From: Bordetella bronchialis
GTDB lineage: Bacteria; Pseudomonadota; Gammaproteobacteria; Burkholderiales; Burkholderiaceae_B
Assembly: GCF_001676705.1 (NCBI RefSeq)
Contig: NZ_CP016170.1
Location: forward strand, 3,782,001-3,846,000
Reading direction: 5' to 3'
DNA: 64,000 bases
This document shows, piece after piece, positions 40,438 through 49,800 of this stretch. The translations under genes were made by a program, and so were the position numbers. The stretch's first letter is position 1, and every line of letters starts with the position of its first letter. The notes under the pieces were generated by a model. The model had not been told where the DNA came from, did no database searches, and saw only the letters and a program-made list of their open reading frames with translations.

Positions 40438-41922
40438 ATGTCAGCCAGCCATCCCGACGTCTACGAAGATATCCTCATCAACGTCACGCCCTTCGAGACG
40501 CGCGTGGCGGTGGTCGCCCAGGGCGCGGTGCAGGAACTGCACGTGGAGCGCAGCATCCAACGCGGCCACGTCGGCAATATCTACCTGGGCCGGGTAGTGC
40601 GCGTACTGCCCGGCATGCAGAGCGCATTCGTCGACATCGGGCTGGAGCGCGCGGCCTTCATCCATATCGCCGACCTGCGCGAGAACCGAACGGAGCGCAG
40701 CCAGGGGCTGACGCCCACGCCCATCGAAAAACTGCTCTTCGAAGGCCAGACCCTGATGGTCCAGGTGATCAAGGATCCGCTGGGGACCAAAGGCGCGCGT
40801 CTTTCCACGCAGATCAGCATGGCCGGCCGCATGCTGGTGTATTTGCCGCACGACCCGCACATTGGCATCTCGCAGAAGATCGACTCGGAGGCCGAGCGGA
40901 TCCAGTTGCGCGAGCGGCTGCAGGCCTTGATGCCGGAAGACGAGAAAGGCGGCTTTATCGTCCGCACGCAGGCGGAGGGCTCCACCGACGAGGAACTGCG
41001 CGCCGATCTGGACTATCTGCGCAAGCTTTGGGGCAGCGTGCAAGCGGCGGCGCGCAGTCGCCCGGCGCCCACGGTGCTGTACCAGGACCTGACCCTGGCG
41101 CAGCGTGTGCTGCGCGATATGGTGGGACCGCACACCGGCACCATACGCGTGGATTCGCGCACCACCACGGCCAGCCTGATCGAGTGGGCCCGCCTGTATA
41201 CCCCGTCCGTGGTCGACCGCATACACCACTACAGCGGCGAGCGCCCGCTGTTCGATACCGCCAACGTCGATGAGGAAATCCAGCGCGCGCTATCGCGCCG
41301 GGTAGACCTGAAATCGGGCGGCTACCTGATCATCGACCAGACCGAGGCGCTGACCACGGTAGACGTGAATACGGGCGGTTTCGTGGGTGGGCGCAATTTC
41401 GACGACACCATCTTCAAGACCAATCTGGAAGCGGCCCAGGCCATCGCCCGGCAATTGCGCCTGCGCAACCTGGGCGGCATCGTGATACTGGATTTCATCG
41501 ACATGGAAGACGCCGAGCACCGGGAAACCGTGCTGGGCGAACTGCGCAAGGCCCTGGCGCGCGACCGTACGCGCATGACGGTCAATGGTTTCACGCAACT
41601 GGGCCTGGTGGAGATGACCCGCAAGCGCACGCGGGACTCGCTGGCGCACCAATTGTGCGAAGCTTGCCCCACCTGCCAGGCACGTGGGCACGTGCGAACC
41701 GCGCGCACGATCTGCTACGAGATCCTGCGCGAGATCCTGCGCGAGGCGCGCCAGTTCAATCCCAAGGAATTCCGCATCCTGGCCTCGCAGCAGGTGGTGG
41801 ATCTGTTCCTGGAAGAGGAAAGCCAGCATCTGGCGATGCTGGGCGACTTCGTCGGCAAGACCGTGTCGCTGGAGGTCGAGGCCACCTACACGCAGGAGCA
41901 GTACGACCTGATCCTGATTTGA
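40438..41922 (+). CDS. rng: Ribonuclease G
   Basis: Endoribonuclease of the RNase E/G family, acting in 16S rRNA 5' maturation and mRNA decay; 494 residues, RNase G size, without the long C-terminal scaffold of RNase E. An S1 domain occupies about 40-125. Catalytic magnesium aspartates are Asp309 (TTVDVN) and Asp352 (LDFIDM). The zinc-link cysteines lie in CEACPTCQARG (407-413). ATG 40438 gives the family N-terminus; the 21 preceding in-frame codons lie in poor sequence. It diverges from the rRNA operon whose product it helps process. Its usual neighbour maf is about 8 kb to the left. Confidence 0.95.
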   Translation: MSASHPDVYEDILINVTPFETRVAVVAQGAVQELHVERSIQRGHVGNIYLGRVVRVLPGMQSAFVDIGLERAAFIHIADLRENRTERSQGLTPTPIEKLLFEGQTLMVQVIKDPLGTKGARLSTQISMAGRMLVYLPHDPHIGISQKIDSEAERIQLRERLQALMPEDEKGGFIVRTQAEGSTDEELRADLDYLRKLWGSVQAAARSRPAPTVLYQDLTLAQRVLRDMVGPHTGTIRVDSRTTTASLIEWARLYTPSVVDRIHHYSGERPLFDTANVDEEIQRALSRRVDLKSGGYLIIDQTEALTTVDVNTGGFVGGRNFDDTIFKTNLEAAQAIARQLRLRNLGGIVILDFIDMEDAEHRETVLGELRKALARDRTRMTVNGFTQLGLVEMTRKRTRDSLAHQLCEACPTCQARGHVRTARTICYEILREILREARQFNPKEFRILASQQVVDLFLEEESQHLAMLGDFVGKTVSLEVEATYTQEQYDLILI

Positions 41923-42007
41923 GTACGCAGTGGTGTCGCGTACACCGCGGGCCCGCGCGGCATCGGCGAAGATGGGACGGCGACCGCCCCCCCAAGGCCG
42001 GCCAGGC

Positions 42008-42571
42008 TTATCCCGCGAATCCCTTGTTGTCCAGGAACGCCTGCTCTTCCGGCGTCGTCTGTCGGCCCAGGTGGGCGTTGCGATGCGGGAAACGCCCGAA
42101 GCGCGCAATGATGTCCCGGTGCAGGACCGCGAAGTCGCGGCTGCGCGGATCCAGCGCTTGCGCCAGTTGTACCGAGCGCGCCTGATCGGCCGGATCTTCC
42201 GAGTGTTCGAAGGGAAGATAGAGAAAAACCAGCATGTCCGGATCGACCTGCTTGTCCAGCCCCTGCTCCACGGCCTGGGCCGCGAAGCGCCGCGCCAGGG
42301 GGTCTGTGGCATACATGTGGGCCGTGCCGCGGAAGGCGTTGCGGGGGTATTGATCCAGCAGGATCAGCAAGGCCAGCATGCCCGGCGCGGTGTCCGCCCA
42401 ATGGTCCAGTTCGCGGCGCGCGGCCGCGAAATGCAGGTCGGCGAAGCGCGCGGAGAATTCGGCGTCGAACGCGGCGTCCTTGGCGAACCATTTGCGCGGG
42501 CCGGCGTCGCGCCAGAACTGGACAACTTGGGCCGCATCCCCTGCCGGCCGGCTTTCTTGCATAGATGACAT
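42008..42571 (-). CDS. DUF924 family protein
   Basis: Cytoplasmic protein of 187 residues in DUF924 (a TPR-like helical family of unknown function). Typical motifs are VVQFWRDAGPRKWFAKDAAFD at the N-terminus, LALLILLDQYPRNAFRGTAHMYATDPLA in the middle and LPFEHSEDPADQ. The ATG at 42571 has GGAAAA upstream; a second ATG three codons later is possible, and longer frames are rejected because the conserved domain starts here. It converges with rng and has no functional neighbours. Confidence 0.88.
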   Translation of the reverse strand: MSSMQESRPAGDAAQVVQFWRDAGPRKWFAKDAAFDAEFSARFADLHFAAARRELDHWADTAPGMLALLILLDQYPRNAFRGTAHMYATDPLARRFAAQAVEQGLDKQVDPDMLVFLYLPFEHSEDPADQARSVQLAQALDPRSRDFAVLHRDIIARFGRFPHRNAHLGRQTTPEEQAFLDNKGFAG

Positions 42572-42749
42572 GGTTTTCCGACGTCCCTGGCGTTGGCGTA
42601 TCGTGCGCGCGGCGCGTACGGCGCCCTGCGCACATCGTCCCCGATGGCAAAACGCGAGATTACCGTCGAAACGCCGTCCACGCGACTCGACATTGCGCTT
42701 GCCGGCCCATCGGGTGGCGAGCGGCCGGGCACCGCCAGGCGACCCCAGG

Positions 42750-44405
42750 TCAGCGCTGTCCGGCGTCCCCGCCCGCGACGCGGCCTTGCCCCTGGAGCGA
42801 GATGCTGTCGAAGTCGGAGACCAGCGCATCGACGCGGACGTCCCAGGGGCCGGCGACGATGAGTGGCATGTCATCGACGATCCACATCCCGGCAGGACTC
42901 CCCTGTCCTGCCGGATGGGCGGCCCGCACGATGCCCTCTACCCCGCGTTGCGGCATCGAGAAAGTCACGGAGACTTCCTTGGCTGCCAGGGTCGCATCGT
43001 CTTCACGCTTGATGACCACGGTCAGTGCGGCATGGCCCCCGGCTTTGGGCATGACCACGATTTCCGCGGTGGCGGCCGGACCGTGAAGATGGAGGGTGGT
43101 TCGGGCATCGGCATGGGCGGTACGGCCGTGGGACATTTCGTGATGCATGGTGTCCGCCATGCCGTCCAGCGACCTGGGCGGAGGCGTGAATCGCCACAGG
43201 GAAACGGCCGCCAGGACGGCAAAGGCCAGGACGATCTCCCCGCGGATGTTGCGGACCAGCGCAAACAGCGCGCGCATGTCCCCGCGCAGCGTGGCCGCGG
43301 TCCAGCGCCACCGGTTCACCGCGGCCAGCGCCATCATGCCCAATACCAGCGCGAGCTTGGCCGCGAGTATCCGGCCATACGCGGTACGCCATAGATCCGC
43401 CGGTTCGCGCAACTGCCACCATGCCAGCAGCACGCCGGTGGCGACGAGCACCAGCACGATCGCCAGCGCCGCCGTGGAGAAACGGCGCAGCGGGGTATCG
43501 CCATAACCCGCCAGCAGCAGCACGGGCAGACAGGCCAGCGCCCCCAGCCAGCCCGCGGCGGCGGCGACATGCACGAATACGGCGATGCGGGCGGCGTTGC
43601 CGACCGAGGCCGTAGCGGCGTGTCCGCTGGAAGCCAGGGCCAGGCCCAACAACAATAGGGACAGCAAGGCCAGGGCCCGCCGCCCGCGCGCCGAACCCGC
43701 GGCGCATGCGAAAAGCGCGACGACGGCGGCGGCCTCCGCCGCGCCCACCAGCAAGCCGAGCGAGGTCCGTATGGCGGCGCTCCAGCATGCCCGCGTGAGG
43801 ACCGCGGACCAGGGCGCGCCCAAGGCGTCCAGGCCCTGCAGCCCCAGCAGCACCGGCGCGGCGACGGCCGCCAACAGCAGGGCGGGCAGGTGCTTGCGGC
43901 AACCGCCGGCCTCGTACTGCGTGGCGAAGGCCTCGAAGGCCACGCCGCCGATGCCGAACAACAGCCCCGCCAACAAGGCCACGGTGACCACGGCGATAAC
44001 GGGATACAGCCATGTCGCGCCCTGCTGCGTATCGGCCACGGCGGGGTGCGCATCCGCCGCGCCGATGGCGAAACTGAGCGTGCCGCCCACCGGATGCCCG
44101 TCGGCCGACGCCACGCGCCAGCTGAACAGGTAACTTCCGCGCATTGCCAGGGGTGGCACCGCGACGGACAGCGTGGCATCGCGCACTTGGGCTTCGCCCA
44201 GGGCGACCGTCTGGCCACCCGGTCCGAGCAGGCGCAGCACCAGCGGCGCGACGGGTTCGTTGAAGGTCAGCGCGACGGTCGCCGGCAGATTGGCAAGGAC
44301 CGCGCCCTCCGCCGGTTCGGTCCGGAGCAACTCCGAATGCGCTTGCGCCACGCCGGACAATGCAAAAAGAAAGGCGAGCACAATGGCCGCCGCGACCGTT
44401 TTCAT
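42750..44405 (-). CDS. CopC-CopD fusion copper resistance/uptake protein (YcnJ-like)
   Basis: Membrane copper protein of 551 residues. A signal peptide ends at AQA-H, leaving His23 as the mature N-terminus, the classic CopC copper ligand. The CopC domain (23-115) ends in SADGHPVGGTLSFAIG. About eight membrane helices of CopD follow (about 130-410), and a C-terminal extracytoplasmic domain (430-535) starts with a His-rich stretch. This three-part layout equals B. subtilis YcnJ. It is 10 bp after a YcnI-like gene and presumably forms a copper-handling operon with it and a DUF2946 gene. Import or resistance cannot be decided. Confidence 0.88.
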   Translation of the reverse strand: MKTVAAAIVLAFLFALSGVAQAHSELLRTEPAEGAVLANLPATVALTFNEPVAPLVLRLLGPGGQTVALGEAQVRDATLSVAVPPLAMRGSYLFSWRVASADGHPVGGTLSFAIGAADAHPAVADTQQGATWLYPVIAVVTVALLAGLLFGIGGVAFEAFATQYEAGGCRKHLPALLLAAVAAPVLLGLQGLDALGAPWSAVLTRACWSAAIRTSLGLLVGAAEAAAVVALFACAAGSARGRRALALLSLLLLGLALASSGHAATASVGNAARIAVFVHVAAAAGWLGALACLPVLLLAGYGDTPLRRFSTAALAIVLVLVATGVLLAWWQLREPADLWRTAYGRILAAKLALVLGMMALAAVNRWRWTAATLRGDMRALFALVRNIRGEIVLAFAVLAAVSLWRFTPPPRSLDGMADTMHHEMSHGRTAHADARTTLHLHGPAATAEIVVMPKAGGHAALTVVIKREDDATLAAKEVSVTFSMPQRGVEGIVRAAHPAGQGSPAGMWIVDDMPLIVAGPWDVRVDALVSDFDSISLQGQGRVAGGDAGQR

Positions 44406-44415
44406 GACCTTCCCC

Positions 44416-44943
44416 CTAGCGCGGCCGCACCGGCGCGATCAGCAGTGCGGGCGCCGGCTGCGCGGGCCGCGGGCCATTGCTGGCCGGGATCTCGATCCAG
44501 CGGGATACCCCCTTGGCGCACTCCTGCACCACTGGAAAATAAACCGGCTGGCCGGCGGGCAGGTCGTCGGCCAGATAGGCCTGGAAGACGAACTCGTCGT
44601 AGTAGGCGTCCGGCAGATCGCCGGTCCAGGCGAGCTCCTTGACCCCCTGGTCCACGCGGGCGCCGTGCAAGGTGTACGCCTTGTCGTACCGGCCTTGCAC
44701 GATGTCCAGTTGCCAGCCCGGCTTGGGCTGCGGCTTCACGCCGATGACGCCATCGGGAATGCGGATGCGCAGCTTGCGCGTGTCCGACCCGTCGCAGCCG
44801 TGCGGCACCCGGAAGACCGCCTTGTAGTAGCTGCCCGCGGGCGCTTCGCGGGTTTCAATCGTGACGTGGGCGTGGGCCGCGCCGGCGACGGCCAGCAAGG
44901 CAGGGGCGGCCAGCGACGACGCGCGCCGAAGAAAGCGAGACAT
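44416..44943 (-). CDS. YcnI-like copper-binding protein (DUF1775)
   Basis: Exported protein of 175 residues. A signal peptide is cleaved after AHA so that the mature protein begins His26-Val-Thr; this N-terminal His with a conserved Trp forms the mono-histidine copper site known from B. subtilis YcnI. The DUF1775 core shows GSYYKAVFRVPHGCDGSDTRKLRIRIPDGV in outline and KPGWQLD. It lacks a C-terminal membrane anchor and ends in a Pro-rich tail. The ATG at 44943 has GAGG six bases upstream. It lies between the DUF2946 gene and copCD. Confidence 0.88.
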   Translation of the reverse strand: MSRFLRRASSLAAPALLAVAGAAHAHVTIETREAPAGSYYKAVFRVPHGCDGSDTRKLRIRIPDGVIGVKPQPKPGWQLDIVQGRYDKAYTLHGARVDQGVKELAWTGDLPDAYYDEFVFQAYLADDLPAGQPVYFPVVQECAKGVSRWIEIPASNGPRPAQPAPALLIAPVRPR

Positions 44944-45006
44944 AAGCAACCTCGAATAACGAAACCATGAGCGCGCCGCCCGCAGGCGGGCAGCGCTTCC
45001 GATACG

Positions 45007-45687
45007 TCAATCGAGCAGGCCGGGCGGCGCGCGGGATCCCAGCGGCGGACCGGGCGTGACATGTGCCCGGGGCAAGGCCGTCGGCACGGGCCTGGGAATG
45101 TGCCAGGCCAGGGCCAGTACCGGCGCCGCCACGGCGGGAAGCGGCGGCGCGTGGGTGTAGACGCCCGTCAAGCCGAAAGGGCAATCGGCGGGCATCCGGT
45201 CGCCGTCCGGTATGGCGGGCGCCTGGCCCCGCATGCCATGGCCGTCGGCGCTCATGGCGGGCGCGGCCCTTTCCATATGGCCGGTCGGCGTCGCGCCGGG
45301 ATGGCCGGGATGGGCCATATGCGGGTGGGCGCCGAAGTGGCCCGCCTGTGCCATGCCCGCGGGCATGGGGCCGGCCGCACCGCAATAAACAAGCTGGAAG
45401 CGTCCGGCGCGCAAGGCGTCCGGATCGGGCATGAAGCCCGTCGGCAACAAGGCCCGCACCGCGAACACCAGCAGCGCGAGCCAGACCGCCGGCATCCACG
45501 AGCAGCCCGGGCGGCGCGGGACGACGCCCGGGGCGCGTGCGGACTGGAACGCGTTCCCGGATCCGGCTGCGGCCGCGAGGTTCCAGCGCAAGATACCCAT
45601 CGCGGCAAGGCGCGGCGCGCCGCTGTGCCGCCGGGCGTGGGACGATGGGGGCGTGCCTGCCGTCATGCGCCGCACGTCCCTCCCCAT
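45007..45687 (-). CDS. DUF2946 family protein, His-rich
   Basis: Protein of up to 226 residues resembling DUF2946, which is often found beside copper genes. The recognisable part begins with one hydrophobic segment and ALLPTGFMPDPDALRAG, then LVYCGAAG. A His/Met/Gly-rich stretch (about 118-152, including HFGAHPHMAHPGHPG) could bind metal. The ATG at 45687 directly follows the msbA stop; the first 60 residues are basic and unlike the family, so a later start (ATG 45600 or further) may be real. It is followed 63 bp downstream by the ycnI-like gene, suggesting a copper operon. Confidence 0.65.
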   Translation of the reverse strand: MGRDVRRMTAGTPPSSHARRHSGAPRLAAMGILRWNLAAAAGSGNAFQSARAPGVVPRRPGCSWMPAVWLALLVFAVRALLPTGFMPDPDALRAGRFQLVYCGAAGPMPAGMAQAGHFGAHPHMAHPGHPGATPTGHMERAAPAMSADGHGMRGQAPAIPDGDRMPADCPFGLTGVYTHAPPLPAVAAPVLALAWHIPRPVPTALPRAHVTPGPPLGSRAPPGLLD

Positions 45688-45690
45688 GGC

Positions 45691-47469
45691 TTATTCCGTT
45701 TCGCGGAATTGCATCCGGTACAGCGATGCGTACAGGCCATTGGCCGCCAGCAGATCTTCGTGGCGGCCCTGCTCCATGATCCGGCCGGCGTCCAGCACGA
45801 CGATACGGTCGGCGTTCTGCACGGTGGAGAGGCGGTGCGCGATGACCAGCGTGGTGCGGCCCTTCATGAGCCGTTCCAGCGAGGCCTGGACCTGCCGCTC
45901 GGACTCGTTGTCCAGGGCAGAGGTGGCCTCGTCCAGGATCAGAATGGGCGCGTTCTTGATCAGGGCCCGCGCGATCGCGAGCCGCTGGCGCTGGCCGCCG
46001 GACAGGCGCGCGGCGTTTTCCCCGACCGGCGTATGGATACCCTTGGGCAGGCCATTGACGAAATCCAGCAGGTTAGCGGCTTCCAGGGCCTCCAGGACCT
46101 GCTGGTCGCTGGCCTGCCCGAGCGCGCCATAGCCGACGTTCACCGCGATGGTGTCGTCGAAGAGCACCACGTCCTGGCTGACCAGCGACAGGTGCGACCG
46201 CAGGCTGCCCAGCGACAGTTCGCGGATGTCGACGCCATCGATGGAGATCCGCCCGCCCGTGGGAAGGACGAAGCGCGGCAGCATGTTCACCAGCGTGGTC
46301 TTGCCGCTGCCGGAGCGGCCGACCAGCGCCACCGTTTCGCCGGGCTGTACGGAGAACGATACGTCGCTGACGGTATCGCGATCCGCATCCGGGAACCGAT
46401 GGGTGACCCCGCTGAATTCGACCTGGCCGCGTATGGGTTCGGGCAAGGCGCGCTGGCCGGTTTCCTGTTCCGGCACTTCGTCGATGAGCGTGAAGACGCT
46501 CTCGGCCGAAACCAGCATGCGCTGCATGCGGCCGGCCAGATTGGTCAGGCGCTTGACCGGATCGAAGAGCTGCGCCAGCGAGGCCATGAAGGCGGCGAAG
46601 CTGCCGGCGGTGAGCGAGCCGGCGTTGGCCTGCCCCAGCGCGACGGCGATGATGCCGGCGACCGAGAGCGCGATGCAAACCTGCGTCAGCGGCGTCATCG
46701 CCGCATCGGCGATGGCGCCGCGCATGGCGTAGCGGCGCAGGCGCGAATTGACGTAGCTGAAGCGGCCGCGTTCGTACTCGTAGCCGTCGAACAGCTTGAT
46801 CACGCGCTGGCCGTCGATGCCCTCGCCCACCACGCGGGTCAGTTCGGCATTCATATTGACCGTTTCGCGGTTGATCTTGCGCAGCCGCCGGATAAAGACC
46901 CGGGCGATCAACACCGACACGGGCAGCATGACCAGGATGATGAGCGTCAGCAGCCAGGACATGTACAGCAGCACGCAGATCAGCGCCACCACCACCAGTG
47001 TTTCGCGCACCAGGACCGTGATGACGTCGGTGGCGTAGCCGGTCACGTTGCCGGCGTCTATGGTGAAGCGGTTCAAGAGGCGGCCGGTATCCCCGCGCTT
47101 GAATTGTTCGTCCGGCAGCCCGAGCAGACGGTCGAACATCTCTTGCCGGATGCCGCGCAACACATTGTTGGCGACCCACGCGAGCAGATAGTCGCTGAAG
47201 AAGTTGCAGACGCCGCGCAGGAAAATGAGCCCGACCACGGCCAGCGGGATGGCCCAGACATAGTAAGGCTTGGTACCGCTGAAGCCGTCGTCCAGCAGCG
47301 GCTTCATGATGACGGCCAGCGTTGGCTGCGTGCCGGCGGCCCCTGCCATCAGCAGGATCGCGAGCGCCAGCGCCTTCCAGTGGGAGCCGACGCGCGAATA
47401 AATACGTTTCCAGAGCACGGCCTTGACCGGATGGGAGCCGGCGGGCCTGTTGCGAGTGGCAGAATCCAA
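45691..47469 (-). CDS. msbA: Lipid A export ATP-binding/permease protein MsbA
   Basis: ABC exporter half-molecule that flips lipid A-core across the inner membrane; 592 residues. Six membrane helices (about 35-320) precede the ATPase domain with Walker A ALVGRSGSGKTTL, signature ARLSGGQRQRLAIARAL and Walker B ILILDEATSALD. The start is TTG 47469, with GAGAG upstream. It diverges from a family 9 glycosyltransferase gene (134 bp between start codons), consistent with a shared role in LPS assembly. The DUF2946 gene begins 3 bp after its stop. Confidence 0.93.
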   Translation of the reverse strand: MDSATRNRPAGSHPVKAVLWKRIYSRVGSHWKALALAILLMAGAAGTQPTLAVIMKPLLDDGFSGTKPYYVWAIPLAVVGLIFLRGVCNFFSDYLLAWVANNVLRGIRQEMFDRLLGLPDEQFKRGDTGRLLNRFTIDAGNVTGYATDVITVLVRETLVVVALICVLLYMSWLLTLIILVMLPVSVLIARVFIRRLRKINRETVNMNAELTRVVGEGIDGQRVIKLFDGYEYERGRFSYVNSRLRRYAMRGAIADAAMTPLTQVCIALSVAGIIAVALGQANAGSLTAGSFAAFMASLAQLFDPVKRLTNLAGRMQRMLVSAESVFTLIDEVPEQETGQRALPEPIRGQVEFSGVTHRFPDADRDTVSDVSFSVQPGETVALVGRSGSGKTTLVNMLPRFVLPTGGRISIDGVDIRELSLGSLRSHLSLVSQDVVLFDDTIAVNVGYGALGQASDQQVLEALEAANLLDFVNGLPKGIHTPVGENAARLSGGQRQRLAIARALIKNAPILILDEATSALDNESERQVQASLERLMKGRTTLVIAHRLSTVQNADRIVVLDAGRIMEQGRHEDLLAANGLYASLYRMQFRETE

Positions 47470-47603
47470 GAAATCTCTCGCTTCTATACAATTCGAGTGT
47501 CCGGGGATTGTACCGTCGGCCGCGCGACCTTCCCGGCCGCGGCCCGGCGCTTCGCCCGCCCCGGCCCCATCCTTGCGCCGCCAGGCGGCGGACCCTGCCT
47601 TTT

Positions 47604-48611
47604 ATGCCATCGATAACCCGTTTATACGTGCGGCTGCCCAACTGGGTCGGCGACGTCTGCATGAGCCTGCCGACCCTGCGGCTGCTGCGCGCGGCGGGGC
47701 TGCCGACGGTCCTGTGCGCCCGGCCCTGGGCGCAGGACCTGCTGGCCGGCGTCGCGGGCCAGGACGATTTCATCCCCATGCGAGGCCGCTTCGGCCAGGA
47801 CCGCGCCGCGGTGCGGGCGCATATCCGGCGCGCCGGCCGGGGCGGCGTGGCGCTGGCCCTGCCGGACTCCCTGTCCAGCGCGGCGGTCTTCCGGCTGGCT
47901 GGGCTGCCAGTGGCGGGCTATCGCGACGACGGCCGCAGCCTGTTGCTGCGCTGGCCCGTGCGCAAACCGCAGGCGCCCTTGCATGCGGTGCAATCCTGGT
48001 ACCACCTGGCGCGAGAGGCCCTGGGCCGCTGGGGATTGCCCAACGGGGCCCCCGATCCCGGGCCGGAACTGGGCCTGACGCTGACCGCGTCACAGCGGGC
48101 GCAGGCGCAGGCCTGCCTGGAGGACGCCGGCCTGGCGCAGGCGCCCTTCGTGCTGATCGCGCCCACCGCCACCGGCCTGCACCGGGGGCGCAACAAGGTC
48201 TGGCCCGGTTTCGCCGAGCTGACGCGCGCGTTGCTGGACCGCGGCATAGCGGTCGCCATGTGCCCGCCTCCCGCGGAGGCCGACGCCGCCCGCGCGAACG
48301 CGCCGGACGCGCGCCTGCTGCCCCCTCTGGGCCTGGGCGCCTTCGCCGCCCTGACCACGCGGGCCGCCCTGGTCATATGCAACGATTCCGGCGTGTCCCA
48401 TGTGGCCGCGGCGGCCGGAGCGCGGCAGATCACGCTGTTCGGGGTCACCCAGCGCGAACGCACCGGCCCGTGGTCGGCCAGCGCCCATTGCATGGGCTCG
48501 GACGGACATTGGCCCGCGGTGCGGGATGTCGCGCGCGACGCGGAAGCCCTGTTGAATGGGCATGAACCCGGCCGTGCGTCCCATGAATTGACAGGCGCGG
48601 CGCCGGCCTGA
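47604..48611 (+). CDS. Glycosyltransferase family 9 (heptosyltransferase-like)
   Basis: 335-residue glycosyltransferase of the ADP-heptose:LPS heptosyltransferase family (GT9). MPSITRLYVRLPNWVGDVCMSLPTL is the WaaF-type start, in outline, and CNDSGVSHVAAAAGARQITLFGVTQ with GPW is the C-terminal nucleotide-sugar site. The usual RSxKN motif is replaced by less typical text (LLLRWPVRK), so the exact acceptor is uncertain. ATG 47604 is chosen for the conserved N-terminus. It is divergent from msbA and co-directional with a YdcF gene 14 bp on. Confidence 0.85.
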   Translation: MPSITRLYVRLPNWVGDVCMSLPTLRLLRAAGLPTVLCARPWAQDLLAGVAGQDDFIPMRGRFGQDRAAVRAHIRRAGRGGVALALPDSLSSAAVFRLAGLPVAGYRDDGRSLLLRWPVRKPQAPLHAVQSWYHLAREALGRWGLPNGAPDPGPELGLTLTASQRAQAQACLEDAGLAQAPFVLIAPTATGLHRGRNKVWPGFAELTRALLDRGIAVAMCPPPAEADAARANAPDARLLPPLGLGAFAALTTRAALVICNDSGVSHVAAAAGARQITLFGVTQRERTGPWSASAHCMGSDGHWPAVRDVARDAEALLNGHEPGRASHELTGAAPA

Positions 48612-48625
48612 ACAATCGTGACGGT

Positions 48626-49390
48626 ATGTCCATTGTCAGTCTTCTCGCGTATCTCATCATCCCTCTTTATTTGTGCCTGACCCTGGTGGGGCTGGGCCTG
48701 GTGCTGGCGCTGGTCCGGTGGCGCAAGACGGGCCTGGCGCTGGCCGCCATCGGCCTGGCCTGGGCCTATGCCTGGTCCATCCCGGCCACCTCGCTGTGGC
48801 TGGGCGGCATGCTGGAAAGGGAGTACCCCTATCGCCCGCCCGCCGAACTGCCCACGGCCGACGCGATCGTCGTGCTGGGTGGCAATATCGCCAACGACCG
48901 CCAGAACTGGTTCCTGCCGTACGACCGCGAGACCGCGATCCGGCGCTTCCAGACGGCGGAACAACTGTACGAGGCCGGCCGCGCGCCCAAGATCGTGCTG
49001 TCCGGCGGCGCCCTGAGCGGCGACGTCAGCGAAGCCGAAGGCATGGCGCATGCCTTGCGCCGGTCCGGCGTGCCCCGCAGCGCGATGATCCTGGAAAACG
49101 ACAGCCGCACCACCTACGAAAACGCCATCCTGACCGAAGGCCAGCTGAAGGAGCACGATATCCGCACGGTGCTGCTGGTGACATCGGCCCTGCACATGCC
49201 GCGCGCCATGGCCGCCTTCCGCAAACAGGGCGTGACGGCGATCCCGGCGCCCTCGCAGCCGCAGATCTACCTGCCGGCCTCGCCGCGGATCTCGCCCTGG
49301 CTGCCGGACGAACGCGCCTTCGACGCCAGCCGCTCCATCATCAAGGAGTACACCGGGCTGTTCCTGTACTGGATACGGGGGTGGATCTGA
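48626..49390 (+). CDS. YdcF/ElyC-family membrane protein (DUF218)
   Basis: 254-residue protein with two N-terminal membrane helices (about 5-27 and 35-52) and a periplasmic DUF218 domain. The domain shows DAIVVLGGNIANDR, IVLSGGALSGDVSEAE, ENDSRTTYENA and LLVTSALHMPRAMAAF, typical of ElyC/SanA/YdcF proteins linked to envelope biogenesis. The ATG at 48626 lies 14 bp after the glycosyltransferase stop. Its stop overlaps the next start (TGATG). The precise reaction is unknown; ElyC affects undecaprenyl-phosphate carrier use in E. coli. Confidence 0.88.
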   Translation: MSIVSLLAYLIIPLYLCLTLVGLGLVLALVRWRKTGLALAAIGLAWAYAWSIPATSLWLGGMLEREYPYRPPAELPTADAIVVLGGNIANDRQNWFLPYDRETAIRRFQTAEQLYEAGRAPKIVLSGGALSGDVSEAEGMAHALRRSGVPRSAMILENDSRTTYENAILTEGQLKEHDIRTVLLVTSALHMPRAMAAFRKQGVTAIPAPSQPQIYLPASPRISPWLPDERAFDASRSIIKEYTGLFLYWIRGWI

Positions 49391-49686
49391 TGCCCGCCGC
49401 CGCCGCGCCCTCGTGCCGGCCGGGCTGTGGCGCCTGCTGCATCGCGCCGTCGATTACGCGCGCCCTGCCCGGGATGCCGGGGGGCAAGCCCGCCGGCGTG
49501 CGCTGCGTGCAGCTGATGGACGATATGCGCTGCGCCGTGTTCGGCAAGCCGGAACGCCCGGATTTCTGCGGGGGATTGCGCCCGGCCGCCGACATGTGCG
49601 GGGATAACCGCGAACACGCCATTGCCTGGCTGACACAGCTGGAACAGGCGACGGCGCCCTCCCCCTGGGCGAAGCGGCTGGCATAG
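49390..49686 (+). CDS. YkgJ-family cysteine cluster protein
   Basis: Small protein of 98 residues of the YkgJ/zinc-iron-chelating (CxxxCxxCC) family. Cysteines are CRPGCGACCIAP near 9-18, then single Cys in GVRCVQL, MRCAVFG, DFCGG and DMCGD, a full set for a metal cluster. The ATG at 49390 overlaps the TGA of ydcF by one base, so translation is coupled. It has no longer family extensions. Function is unknown. A short GGCC/GGCC hairpin with TTTT follows at about 49705. Confidence 0.85.
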   Translation: MPAAAAPSCRPGCGACCIAPSITRALPGMPGGKPAGVRCVQLMDDMRCAVFGKPERPDFCGGLRPAADMCGDNREHAIAWLTQLEQATAPSPWAKRLA

Positions 49687-49800
49687 ACGCCATCGCACGC
49701 GGCGGCCTTGCGGGCCTTTTGGCATTGCCTGCCGCGTCGGCCGCCGCGATCGCGGGACGCGCGGCCCTCGCGCCCGGTACCCGAGTCGCCGCGCCCGCCG

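Noticed and set aside
45061..47616. Long open frame (about 850 codons) on the plus strand opposite msbA and DUF2946
   Set aside because: Composition-driven antisense frame; msbA on the minus strand has complete ABC exporter motifs.
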